Assembly: GCA_023515745.1 (NCBI GenBank)
Contig: JALECJ010000003.1
Coordinates: 377,001 to 441,000, forward strand
DNA from: Amoeboaphelidium protococcarum
Lineage: Eukaryota; Aphelidiomycota; Aphelidea
DNA length: 64,000 bases
Direction of reading: 5' to 3'
Position 1 is the stretch's first letter; each line of letters opens with the position of its first letter. The notes under the pieces are model-generated. The model ran no database searches. It was not told the origin of the DNA and saw nothing but the letters and a program-made list of their open reading frames with translations. The position numbers and the translations under genes are program-made. Below, one piece after another: positions 48,846 through 61,923 of the stretch.

Positions 48846-49619
48846 ATGAGTCTACCTACGTATTAAAGAAGTAATAAATTAGCTTCCAGGAATGGTAAGC
48901 GTTACGGACTAAGAAAGCGTGGGTAAACAGCAACAACGTCAACAAAGCAGCGTCAGAATATAATCGAACGCGGCGATAGCGCAACAGATCTGAAACGGAA
49001 TAGAACGAATAGGCGGCGCATTGGTAAATCTGCTGCTGGTGTGTCATCAAGATCTATTACATCTGCTAAAGCTGCTATTAATGATAAGAATGAGTTTTCT
49101 GATGAGCAGCTGTGTTAGGTAAAGGAGAACCATACGCCTGGCTTTTAAAATTAATCTGACGTTTTCGAACCAATAACTCCTGATATATCTGAAGAGGAGG
49201 AGACTGAATTTGATCTACCTGTCAATCCAAAGTATGATAACTTGTTCACGTTTAAACTGATTGATGACTCTGAACGCCTAAAGAATACATCCTCACCTGA
49301 TGTGGAGATTAAGCCACTCAGTCTAATTGGCACTCTGCTGTCACCTTTTAGAGACGATCACATGTGTGCCAAGTCTATTCCTGACTTACAGCTGAGTGAT
49401 ATTGAGTTTGAGCACGATGATGGATTTCATTATGGTGTGTTAAATAATGATTATGGTAGTATGAGTTTGATATAGAATGATTAGTCTCATGCTACATGCG
49501 ATCAGTTGGAACTGCCTTTAGCTGATGAGTTTCTGAACTGTTGGCGATTGTAAGCCGCGCTTGATCCAGCCGCGCCGTCGTCTCACTTGAACTTGACCAA
49601 AGATTGCTTTCATCAATGA
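48846..49619 (+). CDS. Orphan hydrophilic protein with a KEN-box-like motif
   Basis: 257 residues, one exon. The N-terminal ~75 residues are strongly basic (RNGKRYGLRKRG, KRNRTNRRRIGKS). Then comes CQVKENHTPG, which fits the KENxxP form of the APC/C-Cdh1 degron, followed by an acidic Ser/Glu/Asp region and a hydrophobic-leaning C-terminal third (PLSLIGTLLSPFRDD). No family is recognised. A short-lived nuclear regulator is a possibility, based only on the basic region and motif. Confidence 0.6.
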
Positions 49620-49756
49620 TTTGCATCTAATGAGATTATCTGTAACAGGCATTATTTTTATACAAGGTGCACAATACAATATTTTTGAAAATTGAAAATG
49701 ATGAATACATATGGACTAGTATATTTACTTTTCGATTAAATTAGTTTACTTTATTA

Positions 49757-51826
49757 TCAATCTTCTGTTTCATTGATTGAATTCCATTCATTATATAGAT
49801 TGGATATACGCTGTGGATTAGACAAATGCTTGTAATATGGATCAAACGGGAACCAGTGCTCTGTCGTCTACTCTGTCAGTGACTCTAGATAGTCAATTTC
49901 GCTGCCGTCTTGATCTGGATTAGCGCCTTCAGTTCCATTAAATGCTCCAGCCATGCTAATGGAACTTTCAGAGTCAGAGCCACTCTAAGCGGTCGCCGCG
50001 TTATGCAGCTCTTTCCTTAAACTCTGTCCATTGTCTTCACCAAAACCATTACGCGTAAAGTTGAAACAATACATGATTTATAATTCCTTACAGATACTAG
50101 TAAACTCTTCGACAATGTGTTTATCGCAAACTTTTAACGGATTCAATGAACTAAATAACACCCGCTACAAGCCACCTTCAACTTTCCACCACGACATAAA
50201 CTCTGCTTCTACGCCAAAATTCTAAAAGCGGTTTCCAGACGACGATGGAAAACCTTGATCCTTCAAGTCAATCAGTCCTCGTGTAGAAGAAGACACTTTT
50301 CGGACGCGTTTCCTGTCACCTTCGAGCATGACTTCATCTTTTTCATGGCCATGATTAACGTTAAGATCTGAAATAGAGCCAGCATTCTTCAATTGACAGA
50401 GCTCCCTCCACCGGAAACAAAACACGTACAGAACACATTGTACAATCTAATACCATATTTGTCTCTTCTACTGGGTAGACTCGGGAGAGGAAAAGTATTA
50501 CAGCGATGCGTGAAGCCACTAGCAGCAAATCTTCAGTGACGAGCATATCATCTGCGGACTCACATGCTTCGCCCTGGCCATAAAACTGCCGAGATACGCC
50601 GCAGCAGACTTTTTAATGTATTCAGTAGAATAATCGTGTATTCGACGTCTTTTCAGTGGTCCTGTGCTATTTGGAGTACCAGTGCTGTTATCATCAAACA
50701 CCTTGCCCAGCAGATAAGATATGAAGGCCTCTGAGAATGCACTATCAAGAGATGAAATGTACAGCATGATTAGCTAAACATATTTGGTATGATACGTCTT
50801 TAGGATAATCTTATCAAATATGTTGAGGGCATTTATACAAAACTATTACAACTACGGATTAGCAGCGCTATTATCTTGCTCTGGTCGTTTTCTCTTGCCG
50901 CTTACATCAGTCTCACATTCCTCGCCGCAGTCTGACTTAAGCTGATCGATATGATCATACAGCAGTTAAATGATGACATCCAGTTTCTTGAGCATGAGTC
51001 CATTACGCGTCAAAACTTCAGTATTATCAACAATATCACAAGCTTTATCATCATCCGAGTCGAATAACTCTGCTTCACTCTCATCATCGCTATCACTATC
51101 AGAATCGGTAGAAGACTTGCCTTGTTAATCAGCGAATCGAACCTGCTTTGAAAATGGACATTGAGCATTTGTAAACAACTAGATATCCTCTTCATCTTCC
51201 AGTTCTTCCTAGTCTATAGTAATTTCAGCATCCAACTGGACTAATCGCTCGAAAATCAAATAATAAATTGGCTCTCTGAGTGCATCAATATGCGAAGCAA
51301 TGGCCAGAGACATTTAAGTCATTACTCTCTGATCCTTCAGACTTCCGTACTTGTCAGGATATCGCGACTGCAGCTGTGTCAGAATATTCTTATAGCCAGC
51401 ACCAGTCTGCGACGCAAGCTATTCTAACAATCTGCATATATCTCGATCATGAGCTGTGGACTATTGCTTTGAGAAGAGGAGAAGATCCCGCCATTGAACA
51501 AAAATGCTATCCAGGATCAAATCGCAAATCATAACGCCATGGTACGCGACAAGGTCCGTCATAAATTGTAGACAGTCGTCAAGATAGCCAGGCTGATCAA
51601 ATTGAATATTCTGAATGAGAAACATCACAAGTCCACAGTGTTCCGTTAAATCAATCATATGCACAATAGGGCGGATACTGCGAATACACTACAATCTACA
51701 ACTCACCTTCTCCGCGACATCCAGCGAATTCAAGTCATTAAGCCATTTAAGATATTATTGCTGCGGACCTTCAAGAATAACTTGCAAAGTATCCTTGTCG
51801 AATTCTTACTTTTATTATTACACCAT
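49757..51826 (-). CDS. RRN3 / TIF-IA RNA polymerase I initiation factor
   Basis: 689 residues from ATG 51826 to TGA 49757, one exon as drawn. Rrn3 bridges Pol I to core factor at rDNA promoters. Family segments: the HEAT-like helices around ICDLILDSIFVQW, an acidic Ser/Asp insertion (STDSDSDSDDESEAELFDSD), SSLDSAFSEAFISYLLGK, YIKKSAAAYLGSFMARAK (the most conserved block), and a C-terminal CDKHIVEEFTSICKEL plus WFPFDPYY. The frame is open for at least 40 codons 5' of the chosen ATG without a better Met, and a pyrimidine-rich TTGCTCAG lies there, so an unrecognised upstream exon is possible. Confidence 0.86.
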
Positions 51827-52465
51827 AATTTCATCAGGTCTACACAAATTCGACAAATTTTCATTCAGCGCGTTTAAAGAGAGTCGTTACTGAGCAAGGG
51901 AGAGAAGAGAAATCAAGCGCGTTACATACTTCGGTCGATCTACAGTATGTCTGTGTAGTCATTACAATTGATGATGCTCATGCTTCACTTATGATAGGAT
52001 TCTATCAGTAAAGTTTAAGTGCAATTTGGTTAAAAGAATTGTTTTGAATGTAAACTGCAATCCAGCTTTGAAGTTTAAAGTAAAAATCGTCAAGATTGAG
52101 AGGCCAAGTCTGCATCATACTGATAGTGGTGTGATACATAATAAGAGGTCTGAAGCACGTTGCTCAGTTTCAGTTACATGCAAATAAAATTTCTTTCCAG
52201 ATTTATAAACGCTGCGATCAACTTTTTATGTTCAAGCATTATTTTCAATGCGATATCCTTTCTGACTATCCATCCAGTGGTGGATTGGGCAATAGAGTCG
52301 TACCATGATAAGGGGCTAATTACTGGCGCGTACAATTAGATGGCTCAAGTCACGTTTTGCCTTAGATCCCTTATCACTTTAAATAAGAACAATTTTGATT
52401 ACCTTAATACTCGTTTTTTATTCACTATAAAATAGTCTTTGCGGATATACCTATATATTTTATCG
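51827..52465. promoter_or_regulatory. Divergent intergenic region, RRN3 / receptor gene
   Basis: 639 bp. It holds a short inverted repeat (gataggattctatc, 51996-52009). The + frame of the receptor gene stays open ~90 codons upstream, but without a Met-led signal peptide or conserved segment, so I treat it as non-coding. Confidence 0.35.
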
Positions 52466-53833
52466 ATGATAATTGGCTACAATTTAACATTTAAATTCCG
52501 GGATGTATTGGTGATGTATGTGCTCTGCTGGGCATTGATGACCCACGCGTCACCAACCGACGCTAATCTCCTCATTAAAGCTCAACCTCAACAATTGGCG
52601 CCGATTGCGTCACCTTAATAGTGTGGAAATGGCGTAGTAGAGGGCGATGAAGAGTGTGATTATGGTGCTCCGCAGTCTGAAGGATGCTGTACAGATAAGT
52701 GCAAGAATCTGCCAGACTTTACCACATAATGTCCTAATGCAGGAATCTGTTAGAATGGAAAATGCATTTCTAGATAGTTGCAGTGCTCGAATTTCAACAA
52801 TAGATATTTCATTATTGGAAATTAGAGTTACACTGGGCCATTTACACCATGCGATCCTGTAGGCAATAAGACTGTGTAGAATATTGAGAATACCTGTAAT
52901 CTCGCCTGTCTTGGACAAGCGTAAAGTAATCTGTGCATAGATTTTACCCAGTACCTCAGTCCTAACAACAATTTTGATAACACAGTCGGTGATGGCGTAA
53001 TTTGTGGTCCATCTTAATCTGGAAATGAACTGGGTGTCTGCTATAAAGGTAAATGTGAACTTCGGATATGCAGTGCCAGTCTGTGCAACAATAGAGGCCG
53101 ATGCTACAGGACAAGAGGTAATCAGTTTGAATGCCGATGCGACTCTGGATTCAATGGACCGACGTGTAATATTGGTCGAGATTGCGGAGGTGAATTAGAT
53201 TACTGCGGAGTGTGTAATGGCGATAACTCTACCTGCTCGTTTGATTTCTATAATCTTAAATACACGCTGCCTCCTGATGATAGAGTCGGATCGGGATCGG
53301 GAATATCGAATAATCAACTCTTTCAGACATGGGGCATTCCCATTATAAGTGCCGCGTCTGCTGCCGTAATTTTACTGTCAGTGTTCTTTGGTCACCGATA
53401 TGTACGTAATAGGCGGAAACATAAGAGGGCGTAGAAGAATAACTACAAGCGAAATATGAAAAGGGCCAACAGTACATCATCCTCGATTTCTAATAGCTCC
53501 GTAAACTCCTTCGTCGCTGGCGGTAATAAGCGAAAGAATCTCGGGCGACGTCCATCGCAAACGAGCGCCAACCGAATGGGTATAAGTGTGAAGTTTGATG
53601 AGTATCGCGTGACGCTTCCATATACTGCCAGCATGCCTGATGAATTGGATCTGAAAGAAGGTGACATTGTGTTTAAACTCTTTGAGTATGACGATGGCTG
53701 GGCTAAAGGATATAACACGTCCACTTAGAAAGAGGGAGTTTATCCAGTGTCTTTTACCGAGAGAGTAGATTATTCGCGATCATCGGGGTCTACACAACAA
53801 TTGAATAGTCAGACAAAGATGCAAAGTGTGTGA
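52466..53833 (+). CDS. Type I receptor: disintegrin-like/Cys-rich and EGF ectodomain, TM, cytosolic SH3
   Basis: 455 residues, one exon. A signal-anchor-like N-terminus (VLVMYVLCWALMTHASP) precedes a cysteine-rich ectodomain. CGNGVVEGDEECDYG then CCTDKC is the start of a disintegrin-type fold as in ADAM proteins. An EGF-like repeat follows (CNNRGRCYRTRG, ECRCDSGFNGPTC). A membrane span at about residues 291-308 is followed by a basic stop-transfer (HRYVRNRRKHKR). The cytosolic part ends in an SH3 domain at ~375-435 (YRVTLPYTAS, DELDLKEGDIV, DDGWAKGYN, GVYPVSF). No metalloprotease domain or HExxH is present. The domain set implies adhesion outside linked to signalling or cytoskeletal partners inside. 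Confidence 0.82.
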
Positions 53834-54080
53834 CGATGTCTTTGTTGCAGAGGAAGATTTTTGTATGTTTTTAACCAACACTAGTGTATTCAATAGATTC
53901 TATACATCTCGATTTACAAGATTCTCCGTAATTCGAATAGTCGTTTTGCTGTGCACTCCCTCTACAAATGAACAATCAATCTAATCTTGATCAAATAACA
54001 TTACCAAAGCCAAAATATCTGTAAATTTGATTAAGGTTATACAATAGTAGAATAATATATGATAATAAATGTATATAAGA

Positions 54081-55934
54081 TCATAGATGCTATTATTACT
54101 ATTCAATGTCCTCGACATGCAGCACCTCTTTGGAAGCTCTTGCATTTACTGGAGCATTCTGCAACTTGCCACTCACATTACCAAACCACTTTTATAATGG
54201 ATTAGTAGATTCGCTATTTGGCTGTTACTGACCAAAAGTTGGAGATGAGTCCCCAGCATTAGATTATTTCTACAGTGGCAGTTACTACTACTACTATTAC
54301 TATTACAAGCCAACAGCTCCGTTCATGGCAATAGGACTCACTGGCAAAGATGGTCTAAACTAAAGCAATTGCTCCGGCAGTATGAACGGAGGCTACAGAA
54401 ACTGAAGCAATGGCTCAGGTACAGGCTATCCAGATTAATAGATAAGTAGAGCCAATATGTGCAGCGGAGGCGGTAGAACCGGCTGACCATCAACAATTAA
54501 AGGCGATGCAGTAGGAGATGGAAGTCCAGGTATGACAGGCATCAGTGGCAATGGCGGCGGCATCTAAACGACAAAATTGCTGTTAACATCCAACTCTTGA
54601 GCCAGTTACAGATCTTTAATCACAAAATCTTTCTAAACATATCTAGTACCTTCATTGGCATACGCCTACTTCCTTGGTGGTTATTTCACTGCTGCATTAT
54701 TGCTATCCTACTATTTACCAGCTTTCGCTTTCATTTTCCCATCTAACTGTGTGACAGTCTTAGAGGAGGCGTCCACTTACTAACCTAATACAGACTCTTT
54801 CTACTATAATTCCTACTACTACTTCTTCTTCTATTTCTTACCAACACTCTTCAGAGGAGAAGATGGTTATGGAGAAGATTATAACGATGATGTCGCAGTT
54901 CCAAGTCTCTTCAAAACACTGGTGGGAACATTAATAGATGATGTAGAAGAAGATCCCTTTCTCTTGGCAGACGATAATGAAGGCGGCGGAGTTCTCTTAC
55001 CTGCAGACGCTGGTTATGATGATGTCTACAATCCCTGATCTTCTGCAAATTGTTATTATTGGTTGACAGAGGAACTACTCTATGCCGATGAGGTGGTATC
55101 CGTCGTGACACTGGCATCCAAATTAAAGAATCTTCCACCAAATCTACTCTAACGCAGGCCTTGTTCAGGTGCTGCTGAATTTCCCACTTGTTCACCATCA
55201 GCCTCATCAGCTGGCAATTCCAATAAATCAGACTAGAAAATAACATCTTCGACACTATTTACATAATCATCGTGATTGAACTAGATGGCCTAATCCTATA
55301 GTGGGTACTGAGTACCAAGCTATTACTGTTATGGTGTATCGTCAGAGTAGGAAGATTAAGGTGCAGCAGGCAACCCACTCATTTTTCTCATTTCAGCCTT
55401 GAACTTTTCCATATCAAAAACGTCAGGCTATTACTACTACAGCTACTACTTCTATCTATGTTAATCTTGTTGAAGACCGTAACCATCATTATCACCATCA
55501 CGTTGTTATTAATGCTACTAGGAGAGCCATTGATTAGCAGAACTCTCACCAGCTTGAGGTGCAGTCTTCTATCTAAAATGACGTTAAGCAGGTGCCGGTA
55601 TACCAGGCGGTGCGGCACTGAATCCAGGTGGCAACTTTTTCAACCCAGGCGGACCACCAGGCATTCTACCAGCACCTACTTACGGAGGCTAAAACTACTA
55701 CTATTGCTACTACTGACGATGATGATAACTCTGTGAGAATTAACTACCAGAAGACTACTGACTGACATCACCACCATTATTATTCAAATGCTAATTATCA
55801 TCATCCTGGTCATGAGGTACTTGGTATAACCTTTTACTCCTCACGCCATCCTTATTCAGCGATAGGAGCTACGGTATTGAATACTACTTGGCTTTACCAG
55901 AAGATTGATCACTATCCACGCCCGGCTTGTTCAT
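54081..55934 (-). CDS. Glutamine-rich low-complexity protein
   Basis: 617 residues, one exon. About 115 Gln are scattered and in runs of up to eight, mostly encoded by TAG/TAA. There are Pro-rich blocks (PGGPPGLKKLPPGF, QMPPPLPLMPVIPGLP) and a Lys/Ser/Gln stretch in the middle. The C-terminal 35 residues (WFGNVSGKLQNAPVNA, then KEVLHVEDIE) look more ordered and may be a binding motif. Composition resembles prion-like RNA-granule or transcription-coactivator proteins. No family recognised. TGA appears only at 54081. Confidence 0.7.
54282..54305 (-). repeat. Eight-codon poly-Gln run of TAA/TAG
   Basis: On the minus strand eight consecutive codons read TAA or TAG. In the standard code this would be eight stops in a row inside an otherwise open frame. 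Confidence 0.9.
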
Positions 55935-56387
55935 CTTGATAGAGGAGTAAACTTTCAAGCGTATCACGTAATAAGAAGTGAACGGGGTTACTCTTAAGTT
56001 CGTTCGTGAGAAGAAATGAAATTCACCTGAGCAATTCAAAGGACAATAACAAGAAAGAAAGGGAGATGAGGGAAGGAATGAAAAGAGGAAAGCGCGCGGG
56101 TTTTGTCAGAGAACGACCAAAGATGAGAAACATAACAGGGAGAGCGACTCCCCTATGAAGAAGAAGTAAGTATGACAAGACAGAGAGAGAGAGAGACATG
56201 ACGAGAGAAAGAGAAAAGGAATTGGGAAAATTTACTGAACACGTTTCTGTTTCAGCAAATACTTGTAACGCGAATTCTTTCTCTTATTGTACAGATCTCT
56301 AAGCTATTAATCGGCATTTGGTATCAAGTTTACACCAATTCATATTATATTCAGATTTGATTAGTAGATTCTGAATACTTTTAATAT
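55935..56387. promoter_or_regulatory. Divergent intergenic region with polypurine tract
   Basis: 453 bp between the Gln-rich gene and kinesin. From about 56030 to 56222 the + strand is strongly purine-biased, with a GA dinucleotide repeat at 56182-56196. No gene seen. Confidence 0.5.
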
Positions 56388-59300
56388 ATGCTCTCACGTC
56401 AGTCTGTGGAGGGCGTGACCGCCAAAGACAATATTCATGTTTTGGTCAGAATCAAGCCGCCTGTGGAGTCGATGGATGATGATTCTGGTTTCTGCTCTGT
56501 GGCGAGAGATTAGAATGCAGTCTTGGTGGTTTAAAATTAACAGTATGCTTTCGACAAGGTGATACAGTCTCGGTATTCAGATCAGTCTCAGTTGGAGGTA
56601 TTCGATTTCATTGCACGGCCACTTTTGGATAATTGTCTTGATGGCTACAATGCCACTATATTTGCGTATGGCTAAACGTCTTCTGGTAAAACTTATACTA
56701 TGCAGGGAAGTGATGATAATCCTGGTATTATTCCTCTATCTCTGGATTACTTATTCAGACGTATTTAATAGTAAGTGCAGTAGCTGGAATAAGGAGAGAG
56801 TATCACATGGTAAGTTAGATGTTCTTTTGTTGAAATTTATAATGAACAAGTGTACGATTTATTGTCTGATGAACAATCTCAGTCACTGCAAATAAGATAA
56901 GATTTAAAGCGTGGTGTATATGTGGAAGGGGCGATAATTGAGTTGGTCCAGAGCGCTGCAGATGCTCTCCGTATATTTGACATTGGTGTATCGCGGCGTA
57001 AAATTGCTGCAACTTCGCTCAATCGGGAATCTAGTAGATCTCATGTTATATTCACAGTCTATGTCCAGAGTTAGGTTCTAGTCAATGGCGTGTATGACGT
57101 TAAAGTTAGTAAATGTCATTTCACTGATCTTGCGGGCTCAGAGAGACAAGGTAAAGCTGACACGTCTGGTTAGAGATTGAAAGAGGCTGGTAACATTAAT
57201 AAGTCTCTACTTGCCCTGGGTAATGTTATCAATGCATTGGCTGATAATTTTTCATCTACTACTACTGCCAACGCTACGTAGAATTCAAATGATAATACGT
57301 CGGATGGTGGATTGAATAGTGTGCGCAAAAGTAAATTTGTTCAATATCGCGATTCTAAACTCACATTTTTGCTTAAAGATTCCCTGGGTGGTAATGCTCT
57401 GTGTCGTATTGTCGCTTGTGTAGTTGGTCATGATAAAGACTTGCATTTGGCAGAGACTTTAAGTACTTTGAGATTCGCTGATAGAGCAAAGATGATTAAA
57501 AGTTTTGCGTCTGTGAATCAAGAATTTGTTGGAGATGTTACTTCTCTGGTTGATGAGATTTCCAGGCTGAAGCATGAAGTTTTAATGTTGAAAAGTCATT
57601 AGCTATAGCAATTTGGTCATTCATCTTTGTAATAGTTAGTGGCTCAAGAAAATTCTTTGTTGGAGAGCGGCAATGATGTTGATAGAAGAGATGATTAAAT
57701 TAATGGGTGGGCTCTGAATGACTTGAGATAATTGAGGCTTGAGAAGGAGTAGTTGCAGCAGTAGTTGTCTTAACAAGAGTAACTGATTGAGTCTTTGGAC
57801 CGTAAATTGTAAAATGAAAAAATGATTGTAAAGTTGAAGGATTCTGTAATAGGAAAGTTGAAATCTGATTAATACTCCTCGGTTGAAATTGAATTATGTA
57901 AAGAGATTAATCACCTTAAGCAAGAGTTGTAGAGTAATCCTGCTGTTATACGTTTTGCCTCGGATAATCTTAGGCTGAGATAGGAGGTTGAGAGATACGA
58001 GCAAGTGATGTCTGAAATTAACAGAGTTGAGCAGTTGCAGTTTGAGAGTAAAAAGATTCAGTACGCTCTATCGGACCGTCTGCTGGAGTTGGAACAAGAG
58101 AATAAGTTGATGAAATAAGATGCAGAGCAGAATCTAACTCAACAACATCCAGAGCTGTTGGAGAAGCTTTAAAGTCTGATATAAAAGTATCATCAAGTTT
58201 CTGAAGAGAAAGCTGCCTTGTAGAAGGAGTATGATGGGCTGTTTGATCAACTCTCTGCGACTAAAAGTGAGTATTCTTAATTGCAGAAGGACGCCTTGAA
58301 TTCTGAATAATAATGGAACGAACGTGAAAATTAATTGAAAGAGGATAACGAATAGTTGCGTATCTTGGCGGAGAAGCTAGTATAATAGCTCACCTCTCTT
58401 GAGTCTAATTAGCTCTCACGATAATCTGAGCATGAAAGGTAATTGTCTGAGCTTTAAAATTAATTAAGTAATTTACAGGATGAATTGAGTGGCAAAGATT
58501 AGCAAGTTCAGTAATTGAAGAATGAGTTGGAATCAGTGTAGAGAGTCATGGAGCAAGTTCAAGAGAAGGAGAGGTATTTAGATGCGGCAGTAGAGAAATT
58601 GCAGATAGAGCTAGAATCGAAAGATTTTGAAATTGATAATCTGAGATAAGATTTAGAGATTGCCGTAGATGGAAAGACTTTGGTTGAGAGTTAGCTAACT
58701 GCTTAAGCTGAAGTCCTTTAGCGTAAGTACGATGAATAGTTGTAATTATGCGTTATCCAGTACAAGACTTAGGTTGATGAACTTTAGTAATAAAACCAAG
58801 AGCTGCATCGACAGATTGAATCAGTTATAGCCAGTAGTAAAGATTCAGACTCTAAGTAGCTTCACAAGTTGTAGTCTGAATTGAGATTGAAGGAGGAGGC
58901 CCTGAGTTCGCAAGGCAGAGAGTTGGAGTAATCTGCCGCTGATTGTGCTTAGTTGCGTTCTTAGATTGTTATTTTGAATGATAGCGTCAGTGAACTTTAG
59001 AAGTAATAATCGGAATTAAGGGCGTCTCATTAGAACGAGTTGATGTAGTATAAGACTAAATTAGATGAGATGGAGCTGATGCAGTAGGAAACGATTAAGT
59101 AATATGACAAATAAGGCGCTCAATTGGCAGAATTTGGGTAACTGATTGATGAGGCTAATTAGTTGAAGGCAGTACCCAATGGCGAGTAGAGTTTAAGTGA
59201 TAAATTGAAACAGTTGCTTGATCACAATGTAAAGCTGGAAGAGGAGAATGACAAACTGGTCAAGCATAACAATGTGAAGTAAAAGCTCTAATACCATCTG

Positions 59301-59399
59301 CAGATAAAGTAGGAGAATAACGATTTGAAAGTTGAGAATATGAAGCTGGTCCAGGAGAACGATAAACTCTTAAGAAAACTAAAAGAGCTGAGTCTATGA
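56388..59399 (+). CDS. Kinesin-12 (KIF15-like) motor protein
   Basis: Single exon of 1003 residues. The N-terminal motor (~12-385) has [15 protein letters not shown] (P-loop 95-102, whose conserved Gln is TAA), [11 protein letters not shown] (switch I), LAGSERQ (switch II) and the neck [13 protein letters not shown], which matches KIF15. The tail is a near-continuous coiled coil of ~600 residues with very many TAR Gln codons. The C-terminal block KQKLQYHLQIKQEN matches the N-x-x-QK-x-x-YH-x-x-x-K-x-EN motif near the KIF15/HMMR C-terminus. Plus-end motors of this class act in spindle bipolarity or division-plane positioning. A Ser/Thr/Asn insertion follows NVINALAD. Confidence 0.9.
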
Positions 59400-59509
59400 C
59401 TTTTGATGATCATCTAAACTGCAAATAAAGTGCGTATATCACGACAAAAGCTATCATGTCAGAACATGCATAATACATATGTTTCCTTTTTCACATTTGA
59501 ATTAAGATT

Positions 59510-60451
59510 TCAAGCTGAATTCTTCCAGTAATTGTAAAACTTGTCGCCATATTTGGCAGCATCTTCTCCCTTTCTGTCCAATTCGGTGATCTGTTGAGTC
59601 TTACCTTTGCGGCCACGACGACCAGCAGCACTGGAAGCAGCCACTTTGAAATCTTCACGGAGCCAACTCTCAACCACAGTCAATAGGGGAGAATCGAAAG
59701 ATTGGCGCGCATTCTATTTCAAAAACTAAGTCTCATACTACTGCATGACATCAGAAAACTGGTACGTCTTGATTATAGTACCACTTCTTATGTGCGCAAT
59801 ATGAGTAGGCCAATCTCCCAAGCCATCAAAGATATGAGTAGCATAGATGACGGTGGCTTAGTTACAATCATTCTTAAGGTAATCCAGCAGATTTCTACGT
59901 ACAATAACGTCCAGATCCACAGTGACTTCATCTTGCAACAGAACCTGGAAAGGTTTCAACAAACCCATTAGAATCTACACTCTGCGGCGTTCACCATCAG
60001 AAATCTCGTTCATGTGCCACTCAACATTAACATCCAGAATCTGTATCAACTTCTGAACACGGTCTCCATAACGCTCACTGCCCATAGACTTTAGTAGAGA
60101 CGAGACCACGACATCGCCATGCACAATTGGATTCTAAATGAACTCTGCGCCCAAGTACTACACCTCGTCCGGAGTGTCACTATATGCATCGCGTCCCATC
60201 ACCTGAACCTTGGCATGAACAAGCCTCTTACCAGCGAGAACTCTAAGCAGCGTTGACTTGCCAGCTCTACACAAAACTTGATTTAATCAGATTTTCATTC
60301 ATTCAAAAGACAATAGGTGAAAATCTTACCCGTTGGCACCAACTAAAAGACATCGCGCACCGTATGGCAAGTGCAGATTGACATTGTCCAGCACTTTGGG
60401 GCCACCATATGAATAGGACAAGTTCTCCACTGTAATCGCTTCCTTCTCCAT
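59510..60451 (-). CDS. CAF16-like soluble ABC ATPase
   Basis: Two exons (60330-60451, 59510-60266) with a 63-bp intron ending TGTGTAG inside the Walker A codon triplet; 292 residues. Spliced Walker A reads GANGAGKST; the signature is [12 protein letters not shown] and Walker B is [13 protein letters not shown], the D-E-x-T-V-D-L-D form specific to Caf16/ABCI-type proteins. There is no membrane domain. In yeast Caf16 associates with the CCR4-NOT complex. The C-terminus is Lys/Arg-rich (GRRGRKGKT). It converges on kinesin, 110 bp away. Confidence 0.9.
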
Positions 60452-60734
60452 TAAGTTTAAATAGTAATATTTTAGTATGAAGAGTTGATGAATTTGTGAC
60501 GTAATGTGGAATGAAACTAGGAGGGAATTGGGATATGATGATGATGATGTTGAAGAGGCGACAAAAGCTTAAACAGAATAGCGAACGAGCGTTATGCGTT
60601 TCAGCCACTCAAGGTTACGTCATTCAATCAATTTTTATTGAAAGGAAAGGAACCAATAACTAGGGTCAGTGCACTTTGGCCAAAGGCCATGAAGAAGAAT
60701 GATAATACATAAGAGAATATATATTGCAATATGT

Positions 60735-61752
<1,018 letters not shown>

Positions 61753-61923
61753 TTTCAACTCTTGATATAATCCGTATTATTAAAGTATCAAATCGTGATG
61801 AAGTGGATAAATGTAGATCAAAGTTGAAAAATCCAAATCTGAGTTTGACCATTTTTCACAGTTTAGATCAAAAACTTGCTTTATTATTGCACTTTGGTAA
61901 TAGTATCTGGAGATATTAATAAT

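Noticed and set aside
51960..52465. Possible upstream extension of the disintegrin/EGF receptor frame
   Set aside because: The frame is open ~90 codons but lacks conserved residues, a metalloprotease HExxH or a better signal peptide; chance openness is likely.
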